Shown here: positions 26,782-35,051 of the stretch, in pieces | How positions within the stretch are numbered: the stretch's first letter is position 1 | Layout: each line of letters begins with the position of its first letter | Source of the DNA: Variibacter gotjawalensis | Lineage (GTDB): Bacteria > Pseudomonadota > Alphaproteobacteria > Rhizobiales > Xanthobacteraceae | Assembly (NCBI RefSeq): GCF_002355335.1 | Contig: NZ_AP014946.1 | Span: 1,627,501-1,691,500, forward strand | Length of the DNA: 64,000 nucleotides | Direction: 5' to 3' | The notes under the pieces: model-generated | Database searches by the model: none | Told to the model about the DNA's origin: nothing | The model's input: only the letters and a program-made list of their open reading frames with translations | Program-made: the position numbers and the translations under genes

Positions 26782-27090
26782 ATGCGAACGATCACGACAG
26801 CAGCGTTAGTCGGGGCGGCCTTCCTCGCCGCCTGGACTGCGATTGCGGCCGCGATGTCGTTCGTCGCACCTGCCGGCACATCTGTCGCGGTTTTCGGGTT
26901 GAGCGGGCAGGCGCTTGCGGCGGTGACGGCGGCCGACGGACGCTTCATTCAGCTCGGCGATAGGGTTGTCGTCGCGCGCTCCGACGCACCGGATTTCATC
27001 CGCAAACTCTACGCTGCCGGCGCGTTGCTGGTGCTCGACGCGCGTATTGCGGAAGGTTGCACGGGGCAGAAACGCGTCGCGCTGCGCTAG
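26782..27090 (+). CDS. Small protein with N-terminal membrane helix, 102 aa
   Basis: Helix at residues 5-30 (TTAALVGAAFLAAWTAIAA), then a short alpha/beta-looking domain, GRFIQLGDRVVVARSDAPDF, ending near EGCTGQKRVALR. It may be membrane-anchored with its body outside. ATG 26782 or the GTG 3 nt upstream may be used; a GAGG lies just upstream. It directly follows the 372-aa gene. Its stop abuts the convergent FAD-oxidase stop with no gap. No function assigned. Confidence 0.65.
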   Translation: MRTITTAALVGAAFLAAWTAIAAAMSFVAPAGTSVAVFGLSGQALAAVTAADGRFIQLGDRVVVARSDAPDFIRKLYAAGALLVLDARIAEGCTGQKRVALR

Positions 27091-28701
27091 CTACTTTTCC
27101 ACCGCGGCCGCGTATTTTTCCGAGAACGTGTTCCGGAACATGCCGTTCGGATCGTACTTTCGCTTCGCGGCGAAGAAATCGTGCACTTGCGGATACGCGG
27201 CCTGCAGCTGCTGCGGGCTCGCATACAGCTGATACGGCAGGAAGTAGCGGCCGCCGAAACGCTGTGTCAGATCGATCAGCTCCTGCGTCACTTTGCGCAT
27301 CTTCGCGTTGCCCTCATCGTCTGTCGTCTGATTGATGTAGAGCACCACGGAGAACGATGGCTGCGGCGCGTAGGTGAGGAAGTTGTCTTCCTGATCGACG
27401 ACGCGCACCGACGCGTTGAGCAAGTTCGTCTTATTCGCGAGCAGCACGTCGCGCATCGCGTCGATGAACGGAACGAGCTTGTCACGCGGCACGAAATACT
27501 CGTGCAGAATGTCGGTGTCGTTCTTCAGTGCGTTGCGTAAGTACGGCACAGAGTCATGCATCGGGTCGTTGCGGTTGACGAGACACGCTTCGCCGGAGCC
27601 GATCGCCTGCGTGCGTGTCACCGTGCAGTTCTCCATGCGATGCTCGATGTGCTTCTCGGAGAACCACTTCATCTCTTGGAAGAAGCCGCCCTTCTTGGAG
27701 AGATTAAAGACGAGCCGGCGCATCTTGATGCCGGACACTTCGCCCAAATCCTTGCGCACCGCGTTGGCATCGTCGGATTTTGTGTACGTGTAGATCAGCA
27801 TCTCGCGCAGGAACGACGACGGCGCGGTCGAGAGATGCCCATACATCAGCGCGATATTCTTGTTCGGCGCGATCTCGCGCTCGAACGTCGCCGGGAAATC
27901 CTTGTAGTCGAGCATGCGCCGCCCGGTCTGGTAGACCGCGTTGTCGACGATCTCGAGCGTCGCGTCGATGATGACGCCGAACAGGCCGTAACCACCGACG
28001 ACGAGATCGAACAGCTCGCGGTTCTTGTCGCGCGAGATTGCCTCAATCGTCCCGTCCGCCATCATCACACGCATCGATTTGATCGAGCGCGCCATCGCGC
28101 CGGCTTGGTGATCCATGCCGTGCGCGTTGACAGAGATCGAGCCGCCGACCGTGAAGATGTCGGTCGACTGCATCGCCTTCACGGCGAAGCGCGGATGCAG
28201 AATGTTCTGGATGTCGTGCCACGCCGCGCCCGACTGCACCGTCATCGTCTTGGCGTCGGCGTTGACGCGAACGGCGTTGAACTTCCGCATATCGAGAACG
28301 ATGCCACCTTTGCGGAACGCGTGCCCGCCCATCGCATGGCGCACGCCGGCGGCCGTAACGGTGAGATTATGCTCGCGCGCGAAGGCGATCACTTTGCCGA
28401 TATCGCTTTCGTTCTTCACCTCGACGACACCGAAGATTTCCGCGCGGTTGAGACACGATACATCGTTGATGGTGCCGCCGAGCTGCGACCACGTTACGCC
28501 TTCGAGCGGTTTGACGGCGCTCGGTGCTGTGCCTTGCGTCTGCGTGCCGGTCGCCGGAACCGTCAGCGGTCCGCAATCCTTCTCGCCGACCGGGTCCGCC
28601 GCGTAATACTGCGCCTTGCGAAAACCGTAGACGCCCGCAAGCGCGACGACGATCGCGGCGAGCGAGACGCCCTTTTTGTGGCGGCTGAAGAATGAGGGCA
28701 T
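27091..28701 (-). CDS. FAD-linked oxidase, VAO-type, membrane-anchored
   Basis: A 536-residue protein with an N-terminal anchor helix (residues 11-27). The VAO/PCMH FAD-binding domain follows at about 75-250: VKNESDIGKVIAFAREHNLT, AAGVRHAMGGHAFRKGG, VQSGAAWHDIQNIL and GGSISVNAHGMDHQ. A substrate domain like that of sugar-lactone oxidases ends in YDPNGMFRNTFSEKY. Enzymes of this class oxidise alcohols or lactones such as aldonolactones and decaprenylphosphoryl-ribose. The substrate here is unknown. Full length, ATG start. It is convergent with the three membrane-protein genes. Confidence 0.9.
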   Translation of the reverse strand: MPSFFSRHKKGVSLAAIVVALAGVYGFRKAQYYAADPVGEKDCGPLTVPATGTQTQGTAPSAVKPLEGVTWSQLGGTINDVSCLNRAEIFGVVEVKNESDIGKVIAFAREHNLTVTAAGVRHAMGGHAFRKGGIVLDMRKFNAVRVNADAKTMTVQSGAAWHDIQNILHPRFAVKAMQSTDIFTVGGSISVNAHGMDHQAGAMARSIKSMRVMMADGTIEAISRDKNRELFDLVVGGYGLFGVIIDATLEIVDNAVYQTGRRMLDYKDFPATFEREIAPNKNIALMYGHLSTAPSSFLREMLIYTYTKSDDANAVRKDLGEVSGIKMRRLVFNLSKKGGFFQEMKWFSEKHIEHRMENCTVTRTQAIGSGEACLVNRNDPMHDSVPYLRNALKNDTDILHEYFVPRDKLVPFIDAMRDVLLANKTNLLNASVRVVDQEDNFLTYAPQPSFSVVLYINQTTDDEGNAKMRKVTQELIDLTQRFGGRYFLPYQLYASPQQLQAAYPQVHDFFAAKRKYDPNGMFRNTFSEKYAAAVEK

Positions 28702-28767
28702 GCGTGATTCTGCTCCGGCGGGTGGCCGGATACAGCATACCTAATCTGGCGGAAATACGCCGGTCGA

Positions 28768-29769
28768 TTAGCCTTTGAAAGCCTGCATCAACAGCTCGTA
28801 GGAGCGTTTGCGCGCCGCGTGGTCGAAGATGAAGCTCGTCACCATGATTTCGTCGGCCTGCGTCGTCTCGACGACGGCGTCGAGCCGCTCCTTCACGGTC
28901 TTCGGCGAACCGACATAGACGCGCGAGCGATTGCGCTTGATGCGATCGCGATCGACCGGCGTGTAGGGATAAGCCTGCGCCTCCTCGGGGCTTGCAAGCG
29001 GCACGAACAGACCTTGCGCCCGGCGCGCGAAATTGAGCTCCACGGTGGAGGCGAGGCGTTCGGCTTCCGCGTCGGTGTCGGCGACGATCGCGTGTACGGC
29101 GAGGATCGAGTAGGGCGTCTCGCGCCAATGCGACGGCTTGAACTGCGCCTTGTAGGCGCGCATCGGCCCGCTCGCATCGAGGTCTGAGAAATGCGAAGCG
29201 AACGAATAGCCCATGCCGACTGCTGCGGCGAGCTGCGCCGAATATTCGGACGAGCCGAGCAGCCAGATCGGCGGCAGCGCAACGCCCGCCGGCATCACGG
29301 TGATTTTGCTGTAGGGATGCTGCTCCGGAAACAGCTTCGCCTCGAAGGCGACGAGCTCTTGAAAGCGCTCGAGGAAATCGTCCTCGGGGCTGACCTCTTG
29401 GCGGCGGCGCAGTGCATGCCATGTGACCTGGTCGGTGCCCGGCGCGCGGCCGAGGCCGAGATCGATGCGATCCGGAAACAGCGCTTCGAGCACTTTGAAG
29501 CGCTCCGCCACCATCAGCGGCGGATGGTTCGGCAGCATGATCCCGCCGGCGCCGACGCGGATCGTCTTCGTCGCCGCCGCGACTTGCCCGATCATGATGT
29601 CGGGCGCGCCGCTCGCGATGTTCGGCAGATTGTGATGCTCCGCCATCCAATAACGCGTGTAGCCGAGCGCATCGGCATGACGGCCGAGGTCGATCGTGTT
29701 GGCGAGCGCCTGGGCGGCGCTGGTTTCCGTGGTGACCGGGGAAAGGTCGAGGACTGAGAGCGGGAGCAT
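28768..29769 (-). CDS. LLM-class flavin-dependent oxidoreductase
   Basis: A 333-residue luciferase-like monooxygenase. The family N terminus is [12 protein letters not shown]. Next come the [20 protein letters not shown] block and the flavin-contact segment [40 protein letters not shown] and [12 protein letters not shown] complete the pattern of the MsnO8/YhbW subgroup. It uses reduced FMN from a separate reductase. The substrate is unknown. ATG 29769 is chosen because it matches the family start; GTG 29778 would add three residues. Confidence 0.92.
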   Translation of the reverse strand: MLPLSVLDLSPVTTETSAAQALANTIDLGRHADALGYTRYWMAEHHNLPNIASGAPDIMIGQVAAATKTIRVGAGGIMLPNHPPLMVAERFKVLEALFPDRIDLGLGRAPGTDQVTWHALRRRQEVSPEDDFLERFQELVAFEAKLFPEQHPYSKITVMPAGVALPPIWLLGSSEYSAQLAAAVGMGYSFASHFSDLDASGPMRAYKAQFKPSHWRETPYSILAVHAIVADTDAEAERLASTVELNFARRAQGLFVPLASPEEAQAYPYTPVDRDRIKRNRSRVYVGSPKTVKERLDAVVETTQADEIMVTSFIFDHAARKRSYELLMQAFKG

Positions 29770-29815
29770 GGGAACCACTTATGTCTTGCAGAGATCGTTT
29801 GCCAGAGTTCCTCGG

Positions 29816-29923
29816 CCTCATCCTGAGGAGCGACACCGGCTGGCGAAGCCAGCCCTGTCGCGTCTCGAAGGACGAGGCCGCCCGATCCTTCGAGACGCCG
29901 CTTCGCGGCTCCTCAGGATGAGG
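29816..29923. repeat. Palindromic intergenic repeat, family D
   Basis: Outer arms CCTCATCCTGAGGAGC (29816) and GGCTCCTCAGGATGAGG (ending 29923), with inner arms GTCTCGAAGGA and TCCTTCGAGAC and a central stem (CTGGCGAAGCCAG near 29841). It is a long imperfect palindrome between two minus-strand genes. This pattern is common in Bradyrhizobium-type genomes. Confidence 0.85.
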
Positions 29924-29944
29924 GTGGAACTGAACCTCGGAGCA

Positions 29945-30799
29945 TCAAAACCCATAAAGCTTGGCTGGATTGTCGACCAGGATCTTGCGCCGCACGGCCT
30001 CGTCCGGTGCGGCTTCCGCGATGAGGTCGATCAGCCGCGCATCGTCCGGCTTGTGATCGGCGGCCTCCGTCGGATGCGGCCAGTCACTGCCGAAAACGCA
30101 GCGCTCCGGCGCGGTCGCAACATACGCCCGCATCATAGCGACGGCGTCGGAGTAGGACGGCGCGCCGACCTTCGTATCCGCATAAGCGCCGGACAGCTTC
30201 ACCCACGCGCGACGCGCTTTCAGCAAGCGCTGGATGATCGCGAAAGCCGGATGCTGAATGCCTTCGGGCTGCGGAATGCGGCCGAGATGATCGAACACCA
30301 TCGGGCAGGGGAGCTGTTCGATCAGCTTTTCGTGCTCGACAATCTGATCGCCGCGCAGATGAAGTTGCACATGCCAGCCGAGCGCATTCATCCGCGCGGC
30401 CAGCGGCGCGATCATGTCGAAACTCACCGCAGCGGTACGAGGATCGAAGATCGAAAAGCGAATGCCGCGAATGCCGCCCGCGTTGAGCCGCTGCAGTTCC
30501 GCATCCGTCACGTCAGGATGAATGACGGCGACGCCGCGCGCGTTGCCGATCTCGGCGATCGCCGCGAGCGTCACCGTGTTGTCGTTGACGTAGGGCGCCG
30601 GCTGCACGACCACGACGCGCGACGTTCCGAGCCGGTTCTGCAATTTGCGATACTGCGTGACGCCCGCGTTGCTGACGAGGCGTGACGCCGGGCGCAAGGC
30701 CGGAAACGCATCGTCGTAGAAATGCATGTGGCAGTCGCACGCATCGGGCGGAACGGCGTGCTGCGGCGGCGCGTCGCCGACCGTGTGCGGGATCGTCAT
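29945..30799 (-). CDS. Amidohydrolase-2 family (2-pyrone-4,6-dicarboxylate hydrolase-like)
   Basis: A 284-residue TIM-barrel metal-dependent hydrolase. The N-terminal metal motif CDCHMHFYDD, a mid MVFDHLGRIPQPEG and a late CVFGSDWPHPTEAADHK supply the expected His and Asp ligands of the amidohydrolase-2 group. That group includes PDC hydrolase LigI, lactonases and decarboxylases. The start codon ATG overlaps the stop of the upstream CoA-transferase gene (ATGA), so the two are translationally coupled and likely act on one acid or its CoA ester. It ends 22 nt before a family-D repeat. Substrate unknown. Confidence 0.9.
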   Translation of the reverse strand: MTIPHTVGDAPPQHAVPPDACDCHMHFYDDAFPALRPASRLVSNAGVTQYRKLQNRLGTSRVVVVQPAPYVNDNTVTLAAIAEIGNARGVAVIHPDVTDAELQRLNAGGIRGIRFSIFDPRTAAVSFDMIAPLAARMNALGWHVQLHLRGDQIVEHEKLIEQLPCPMVFDHLGRIPQPEGIQHPAFAIIQRLLKARRAWVKLSGAYADTKVGAPSYSDAVAMMRAYVATAPERCVFGSDWPHPTEAADHKPDDARLIDLIAEAAPDEAVRRKILVDNPAKLYGF

Positions 30800-32184
30800 C
30801 GTGGTCTCCATTCCGCCGTATCGGTGCCGAGCGGCACCGTCGACTGTGCCCAATAGGCGGGTGTTTGCGAGAGAATGCCGGCGTGGCGCACGGCGGTGAT
30901 TTCGCCGAACGGCGATGCGGTCTTTTCGAGATACGGCGCTGCGTCCTCGAAGGTCGGGTCAGGCGCCGCAAAACCGTTCGGCAAGCGCCCGAGCCCGCGC
31001 AGCCAATGCGCGACGCCGGCGAGCGAGACGCGCACGTGCCAGCTGCCACCGTGCTCGACCCGGCGCTTCAGCGCCGTCATCGCGCCGAAAGCGAGCAGCA
31101 TCCCGGCTGCGTGGTCGAGGATCTGCGTCGGGAAGACTTTCGGCTTTCCGTCGCCGAAGGCTTCGCCCTCCGCGAGGTTGAATCCGGTCGCGGCCTGCAC
31201 GAGTGAATCAAAGCCGCGCTTATTCGCCCACGGACCCTCATGCCCGTAGGCGGAGAGCGACACATAGACGATGCCGGGCCTGAGCGCCGCGCATTCCTCC
31301 GGCGAGAACCCGAGCGACGCTAGGCCGCCCGGCCGGTAACCCTGCAGGAAAATATCGCTGTCCGCGATCAGCGCGCGCATACCATCTTTGTCGCTCGCAT
31401 CGCGGAGATCGAGTTGCGCCGAGCGCTTGCCGCGCCCCGTGTCGACGACGAGCGCGGGGATCGACGGCAGGTGCGCAGACGTGATCAGCAAAACGCTCGC
31501 GCCGTGCGCCGCCAGCGTGCGCCCCGCGACCGGCCCTGCGATGATGCGCGTGAGATCGAGCACGCGAACGCCGCCGAGCGGGCGTTCGCTGTCGTGTAAC
31601 GGCTCGGCCGGTGCATCGCCGATCTTCTCGATGCTCACCAATGGCATGCGCGCGAGCGCCGTTGCGTGCGGATGCGCGTCCCGCTCCGCGAATGTGCGTA
31701 GCGCGGACGCGACCATGCCGGCCTCGGCGCATGCGGTCTCGAAGCTGACGCGATCCCAGTTCGCCAGCGCAGCGCCGACCGCCTCGCGCGAATAATCGCA
31801 GCCGAGCAGCTTCAAAATGCCGTCGCGGTGATGCGGAAAGTTCGTATGGATGCGCACGAAGCCGTCGCGGCATGGATAAAGCCCCGCGATCTTGTCCCAC
31901 GGCTCCGGCAATTTCTCGCCGTTAACGCGGACGTAGTGATCGGAGCGCACCTCCGCGCAGGCGTGATCCATTGCGACCGAAACTGGTCCGCGCTTGCCGC
32001 CGCGCGCCTGCCAAAGTTCCGCAGCAGCCAGCGTCGCGGCCGCAATCGACACTTGCGCGGCCGCGCCGACGCGAAACGATGACGGCAGGCCAGGCTCGGC
32101 GCCCGTCAGGCTGACATTGTCAAGCGCGCCGGCATCGTGGCCGGCGTCGCGCCACAGCTTTTGCAGAATTTCGTCAGGCGTCAT
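30796..32184 (-). CDS. CaiB/BaiF-family (class III) CoA transferase
   Basis: A 462-residue protein. The CoA-transferase III core is seen from about residue 190: LGGVRVLDLTRIIAGPVAGRTLA, VDTGRGKRSAQLDLRD, FLQGYRPGGLASLG, YVSLSAYGHEGPWANKRGFD and KVFPTQILDHAAGMLLAFGA. The first 190 residues are a degenerate second copy of the fold, as in fused-type members annotated carnitine dehydratase. Such enzymes move CoA between carboxylic acids. ATG 32184 is used; a TTG 15 nt upstream is the alternative. It is the first gene of the pair with the amidohydrolase. Confidence 0.9.
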   Translation of the reverse strand: MTPDEILQKLWRDAGHDAGALDNVSLTGAEPGLPSSFRVGAAAQVSIAAATLAAAELWQARGGKRGPVSVAMDHACAEVRSDHYVRVNGEKLPEPWDKIAGLYPCRDGFVRIHTNFPHHRDGILKLLGCDYSREAVGAALANWDRVSFETACAEAGMVASALRTFAERDAHPHATALARMPLVSIEKIGDAPAEPLHDSERPLGGVRVLDLTRIIAGPVAGRTLAAHGASVLLITSAHLPSIPALVVDTGRGKRSAQLDLRDASDKDGMRALIADSDIFLQGYRPGGLASLGFSPEECAALRPGIVYVSLSAYGHEGPWANKRGFDSLVQAATGFNLAEGEAFGDGKPKVFPTQILDHAAGMLLAFGAMTALKRRVEHGGSWHVRVSLAGVAHWLRGLGRLPNGFAAPDPTFEDAAPYLEKTASPFGEITAVRHAGILSQTPAYWAQSTVPLGTDTAEWRPR

Positions 32185-32241
32185 TTCGAGGTCCGGCAAC
32201 CGCGATCGTGGTACGCTGCCGCATCGAGGATTCGTCGCAGC

Positions 32242-33210
32242 ATGCGCCGCATTGTGAAATGGACTGCCGGCAGTTTGCTAGCACTTGTCGTGCTGGTCTG
32301 CGTTGCATTGGCGGGGTTCCGCGTCTCGGCCGCTTATCGCGAGACCGTGACGGTGGAACGGCTGATGCCATCAAGCGGGCGTCTGGTTGCGACGCGGTCC
32401 GGTCGTATCTTTGTTCAGGAAGCCGGTCCGCCGGATGGTGTGCCTGTCGTGCTGTTTCACGGGACGGCGGCGTGGAGCGAGCTGTGGCGGCCGACCATGC
32501 AGGCGCTTGTCGCGAAAGGTTTCCGCGCCATCGCCTTCGATATTCCGCCGTTCGGATTCTCGGATCGGCCAGGTACGTATACGCGGAAAGATCAGGCGGA
32601 GCGCGTGATCGATATGTTGACGGCGCTCAAAGCCGAGCGCGCGATCATCGTCGGGCATTCCTTCGGTGCGGGCGCCGCTGTCGAGACGGTGATGCGCGCG
32701 CCGGAGAAAACGCGCGCGCTGGTGCTGGTCGATGCCGCGCTCGGCCTGACCGAGAAAGGCACCGCAAATGCACCTGATCTTCTGCAGCACCCATGGCTGC
32801 GCGAAACGCTGATCGCCGCGACCGTCACCAATCCGCTGATGACCGAAACGCTCATCAAGCAGCTGATCGCCCGCAAGGGCCGCGCGCGGCACTATGTCGA
32901 ACTGCTGCAGCGGCCGATGGCGCGGGAGAATACGACGCCGGACTTCGGTGTGTGGCTGTTGTATTTCCTCGGCAGCGATCCGACTGCGCTGAGTGCCGAT
33001 CGCGACGCCTACGGCAAGATCGACAACAAGGTCACGATCCTCTGGGGCGAGGAGGACACCGTGACGCCGCTCGATCAGGCGCGCGATCTGCAGACTTTGT
33101 TGCCCTCAGCGAAACTCGTGACGTTGCCGGGGCTCGGTCACATTCCGCAGATCGAAGACCCGGACGTTTTCATCGCTCGGCTCGTCACCGAAGTTGAAGC
33201 TCTGCGCTAG
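32242..33210 (+). CDS. Alpha/beta-hydrolase, N-terminally anchored
   Basis: A 322-residue alpha/beta-hydrolase with an N-terminal membrane helix (residues 7-27). The catalytic triad is visible: nucleophile Ser in VGHSFGAGAA, Asp in LWGEEDTVTP, and His in LPGLGHIPQIEDP. The oxyanion-hole HGTAAW follows the first strands. The fold is like haloperoxidases and esterases; the substrate is unknown. The frame is open upstream, but ATG 32242 gives the anchor helix directly. It is divergent from the CoA-transferase gene, with 57 nt between starts. Confidence 0.9.
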   Translation: MRRIVKWTAGSLLALVVLVCVALAGFRVSAAYRETVTVERLMPSSGRLVATRSGRIFVQEAGPPDGVPVVLFHGTAAWSELWRPTMQALVAKGFRAIAFDIPPFGFSDRPGTYTRKDQAERVIDMLTALKAERAIIVGHSFGAGAAVETVMRAPEKTRALVLVDAALGLTEKGTANAPDLLQHPWLRETLIAATVTNPLMTETLIKQLIARKGRARHYVELLQRPMARENTTPDFGVWLLYFLGSDPTALSADRDAYGKIDNKVTILWGEEDTVTPLDQARDLQTLLPSAKLVTLPGLGHIPQIEDPDVFIARLVTEVEALR

Positions 33211-33289
33211 CGCGGCTTTGATCGCGCTGACGCGGCCGGTATAGTCGGCCGCAACAATCAATCGCAGAGCCGCGGGACGAAGCGCCACA

Positions 33290-34450
33290 ATGCAAAATCA
33301 CGAAGATACGAAAGAGATCCGCGATGCCGTGCGTTCGCTCTGCGCGAAGTTTCCCGGCGAGTATTGGCGCAAGACCGATCGTGAGCGCGCGTATCCGACC
33401 GAGTTCGTCAAAGCGCTGACCGACGCCGGATTTCTCGCCGCGCTGATCCCCGAAGAATACGGCGGCTCGGGCCTCTCGATGCTGCAGGCAGCCGCGATCA
33501 TGGAGGAGATCCACGCGAGCGGCTGCAACGGCGCGGCGTGTCATGCCCAGATGTACACGATGGGCACCGTGATGCGTCACGGCTCGGCAGAGCAGAAAAA
33601 GAAATACCTCACCGGCATCGCCAGCGGCGAATTGCGCCTGCAGGCGTTCGGTGTCACCGAGCCGACGTCCGGTACGGACACGCTCTCGCTGCGCACGGTC
33701 GCGGAGAAGAAGGGTAACTCCAGTTACACAGTGAACGGCCAGAAAATCTGGACCTCACGCGCCGAGCACTCCCACTTGATGTTGCTGCTCGCGCGTACGA
33801 CGCCGCGCGACAAGGTCGAGAAGCGCACCGACGGCCTCTCGGTTTTCATCGTCGACATGCGCGCCGCGAAGAACAACGGACTCACTATCCGTCCGATCCG
33901 CACGATGATGAATCATGCGACCACCGAAGTGTTCTTCGACAACATGGAAGTGCCGGCCGAGAACCTCATCGGCGAGGAGGGCAAGGGCTTCCGCTACATC
34001 CTCTCCGGCATGAATGCCGAGCGCATTCTCATCGCGTCCGAGTCGATCGGCGATGGGCGCTGGTTCATCGAAAAGGCGGTGGGTTACGCCAAGGAGCGCG
34101 TGTTGTTCGGCCGTCCGATCGGCCAGAACCAAGGCGTTCAATTCCCGATCGCGCGCGCCTATTCGCAGATCAAGGCGGCCGAGCTGATGGTGCGGGAAGC
34201 CGCCGAGCGCTATCAGGCCGGCCTCGACTGCGGCGAGCAGGCCAACATGGCGAAGCTGCTGGCCGCCGATGCGGCCTGGGCGGCCGCCGACATGTGCCTG
34301 CAGACGCACGGGGGCTTCGGCTTTGCCGAGGAATACGACATTGAGCGCAAATTCCGCGAGGCGCGGCTCTATCAGGTGGCGCCGATCTCGACGAACATGA
34401 TCCTGTCGTATCTCGCCGAGCACGTTCTCGGCCTGCCGCGCTCCTACTAG
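33290..34450 (+). CDS. Acyl-CoA dehydrogenase
   Basis: A 386-residue FAD enzyme. It oxidises acyl-CoA thioesters and passes electrons to ETF and then to the ETF-quinone oxidoreductase encoded at 3027. Seen: LIPEEYGGSGLSMLQAAAIM, the FAD/substrate signature LQAFGVTEPTSGTDT, INGQKIW-like VNGQKIWTSRAEH, and the C-terminal CLQTHGGFGFAEEYDIERKFRE. Full family length. The position of the catalytic Glu is not settled by inspection, so the acyl specificity (short, branched or other) is unknown. Confidence 0.95.
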   Translation: MQNHEDTKEIRDAVRSLCAKFPGEYWRKTDRERAYPTEFVKALTDAGFLAALIPEEYGGSGLSMLQAAAIMEEIHASGCNGAACHAQMYTMGTVMRHGSAEQKKKYLTGIASGELRLQAFGVTEPTSGTDTLSLRTVAEKKGNSSYTVNGQKIWTSRAEHSHLMLLLARTTPRDKVEKRTDGLSVFIVDMRAAKNNGLTIRPIRTMMNHATTEVFFDNMEVPAENLIGEEGKGFRYILSGMNAERILIASESIGDGRWFIEKAVGYAKERVLFGRPIGQNQGVQFPIARAYSQIKAAELMVREAAERYQAGLDCGEQANMAKLLAADAAWAAADMCLQTHGGFGFAEEYDIERKFREARLYQVAPISTNMILSYLAEHVLGLPRSY

Positions 34451-34514
34451 GCACGCGCGAGTCGGTACGATGGCTACCATTGTGCAAGACTTTATCGTGG
34501 CTTAAGTCAGCCAG

Positions 34515-35051
34515 ATGGTTCGCTCCCCCCTCCATTTGCGCCTGCGCGAGTCGACCGCCGCGGCGCACGAACATCTTGAAAATCTCGTCGGGGAACTGAC
34601 CGATCTCGCGGCTTATAAGCGCTACCTCAGCGGCATCTATGCATTCCGTCAGCCGATTGAGGTCGCATGGGCCGACTCCGGATGGCCTCCGCGCTTCGGC
34701 GGTTGGCGCCCGACGATGATCGCTAGCGCGATGGACCGTGACCTTGCCGACCTCGGCTTAGCGCGTCCGAGGCCCGAACAGCCGCATCTCGATACCGATT
34801 TCGCCGCCCGGCTGGGAACCCTCTACGTCCTTGAAGGTTCTAGTCTTGGGGCTAAACTTCTCCTCCGCAACGTAAGGATGCTCGGTCTTGCCGAAGATTT
34901 CGGCGCCAGACACCTCAGCCTTCAGGCGAACGCGGATACATGGCGTTCTTACTTGCGCCTTCTCGAGCAGGACGACGAGGCCGACCCAGACGCGGTGATC
35001 GCGGCTGCGAACGAAACCTTTGCGGTGGCCGCGCGCGCGTTCACTGACTGA
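34515..35051 (+). CDS. bphO: Biliverdin-producing heme oxygenase (BphO type)
   Basis: A 178-residue all-alpha heme oxygenase. It cleaves heme to biliverdin, the chromophore of the phytochrome encoded next. His18 in RESTAAAHEHLENLV is the probable proximal heme ligand. GTLYVLEGSSLGAKLLLRN is the distal-helix glycine-rich block. Length is typical of BphO/HemO. The stop and the bphP start share one base (TGATG), so translation is coupled. A short promoter gap (64 nt) separates it from the acyl-CoA dehydrogenase gene. Confidence 0.93.
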   Translation: MVRSPLHLRLRESTAAAHEHLENLVGELTDLAAYKRYLSGIYAFRQPIEVAWADSGWPPRFGGWRPTMIASAMDRDLADLGLARPRPEQPHLDTDFAARLGTLYVLEGSSLGAKLLLRNVRMLGLAEDFGARHLSLQANADTWRSYLRLLEQDDEADPDAVIAAANETFAVAARAFTD

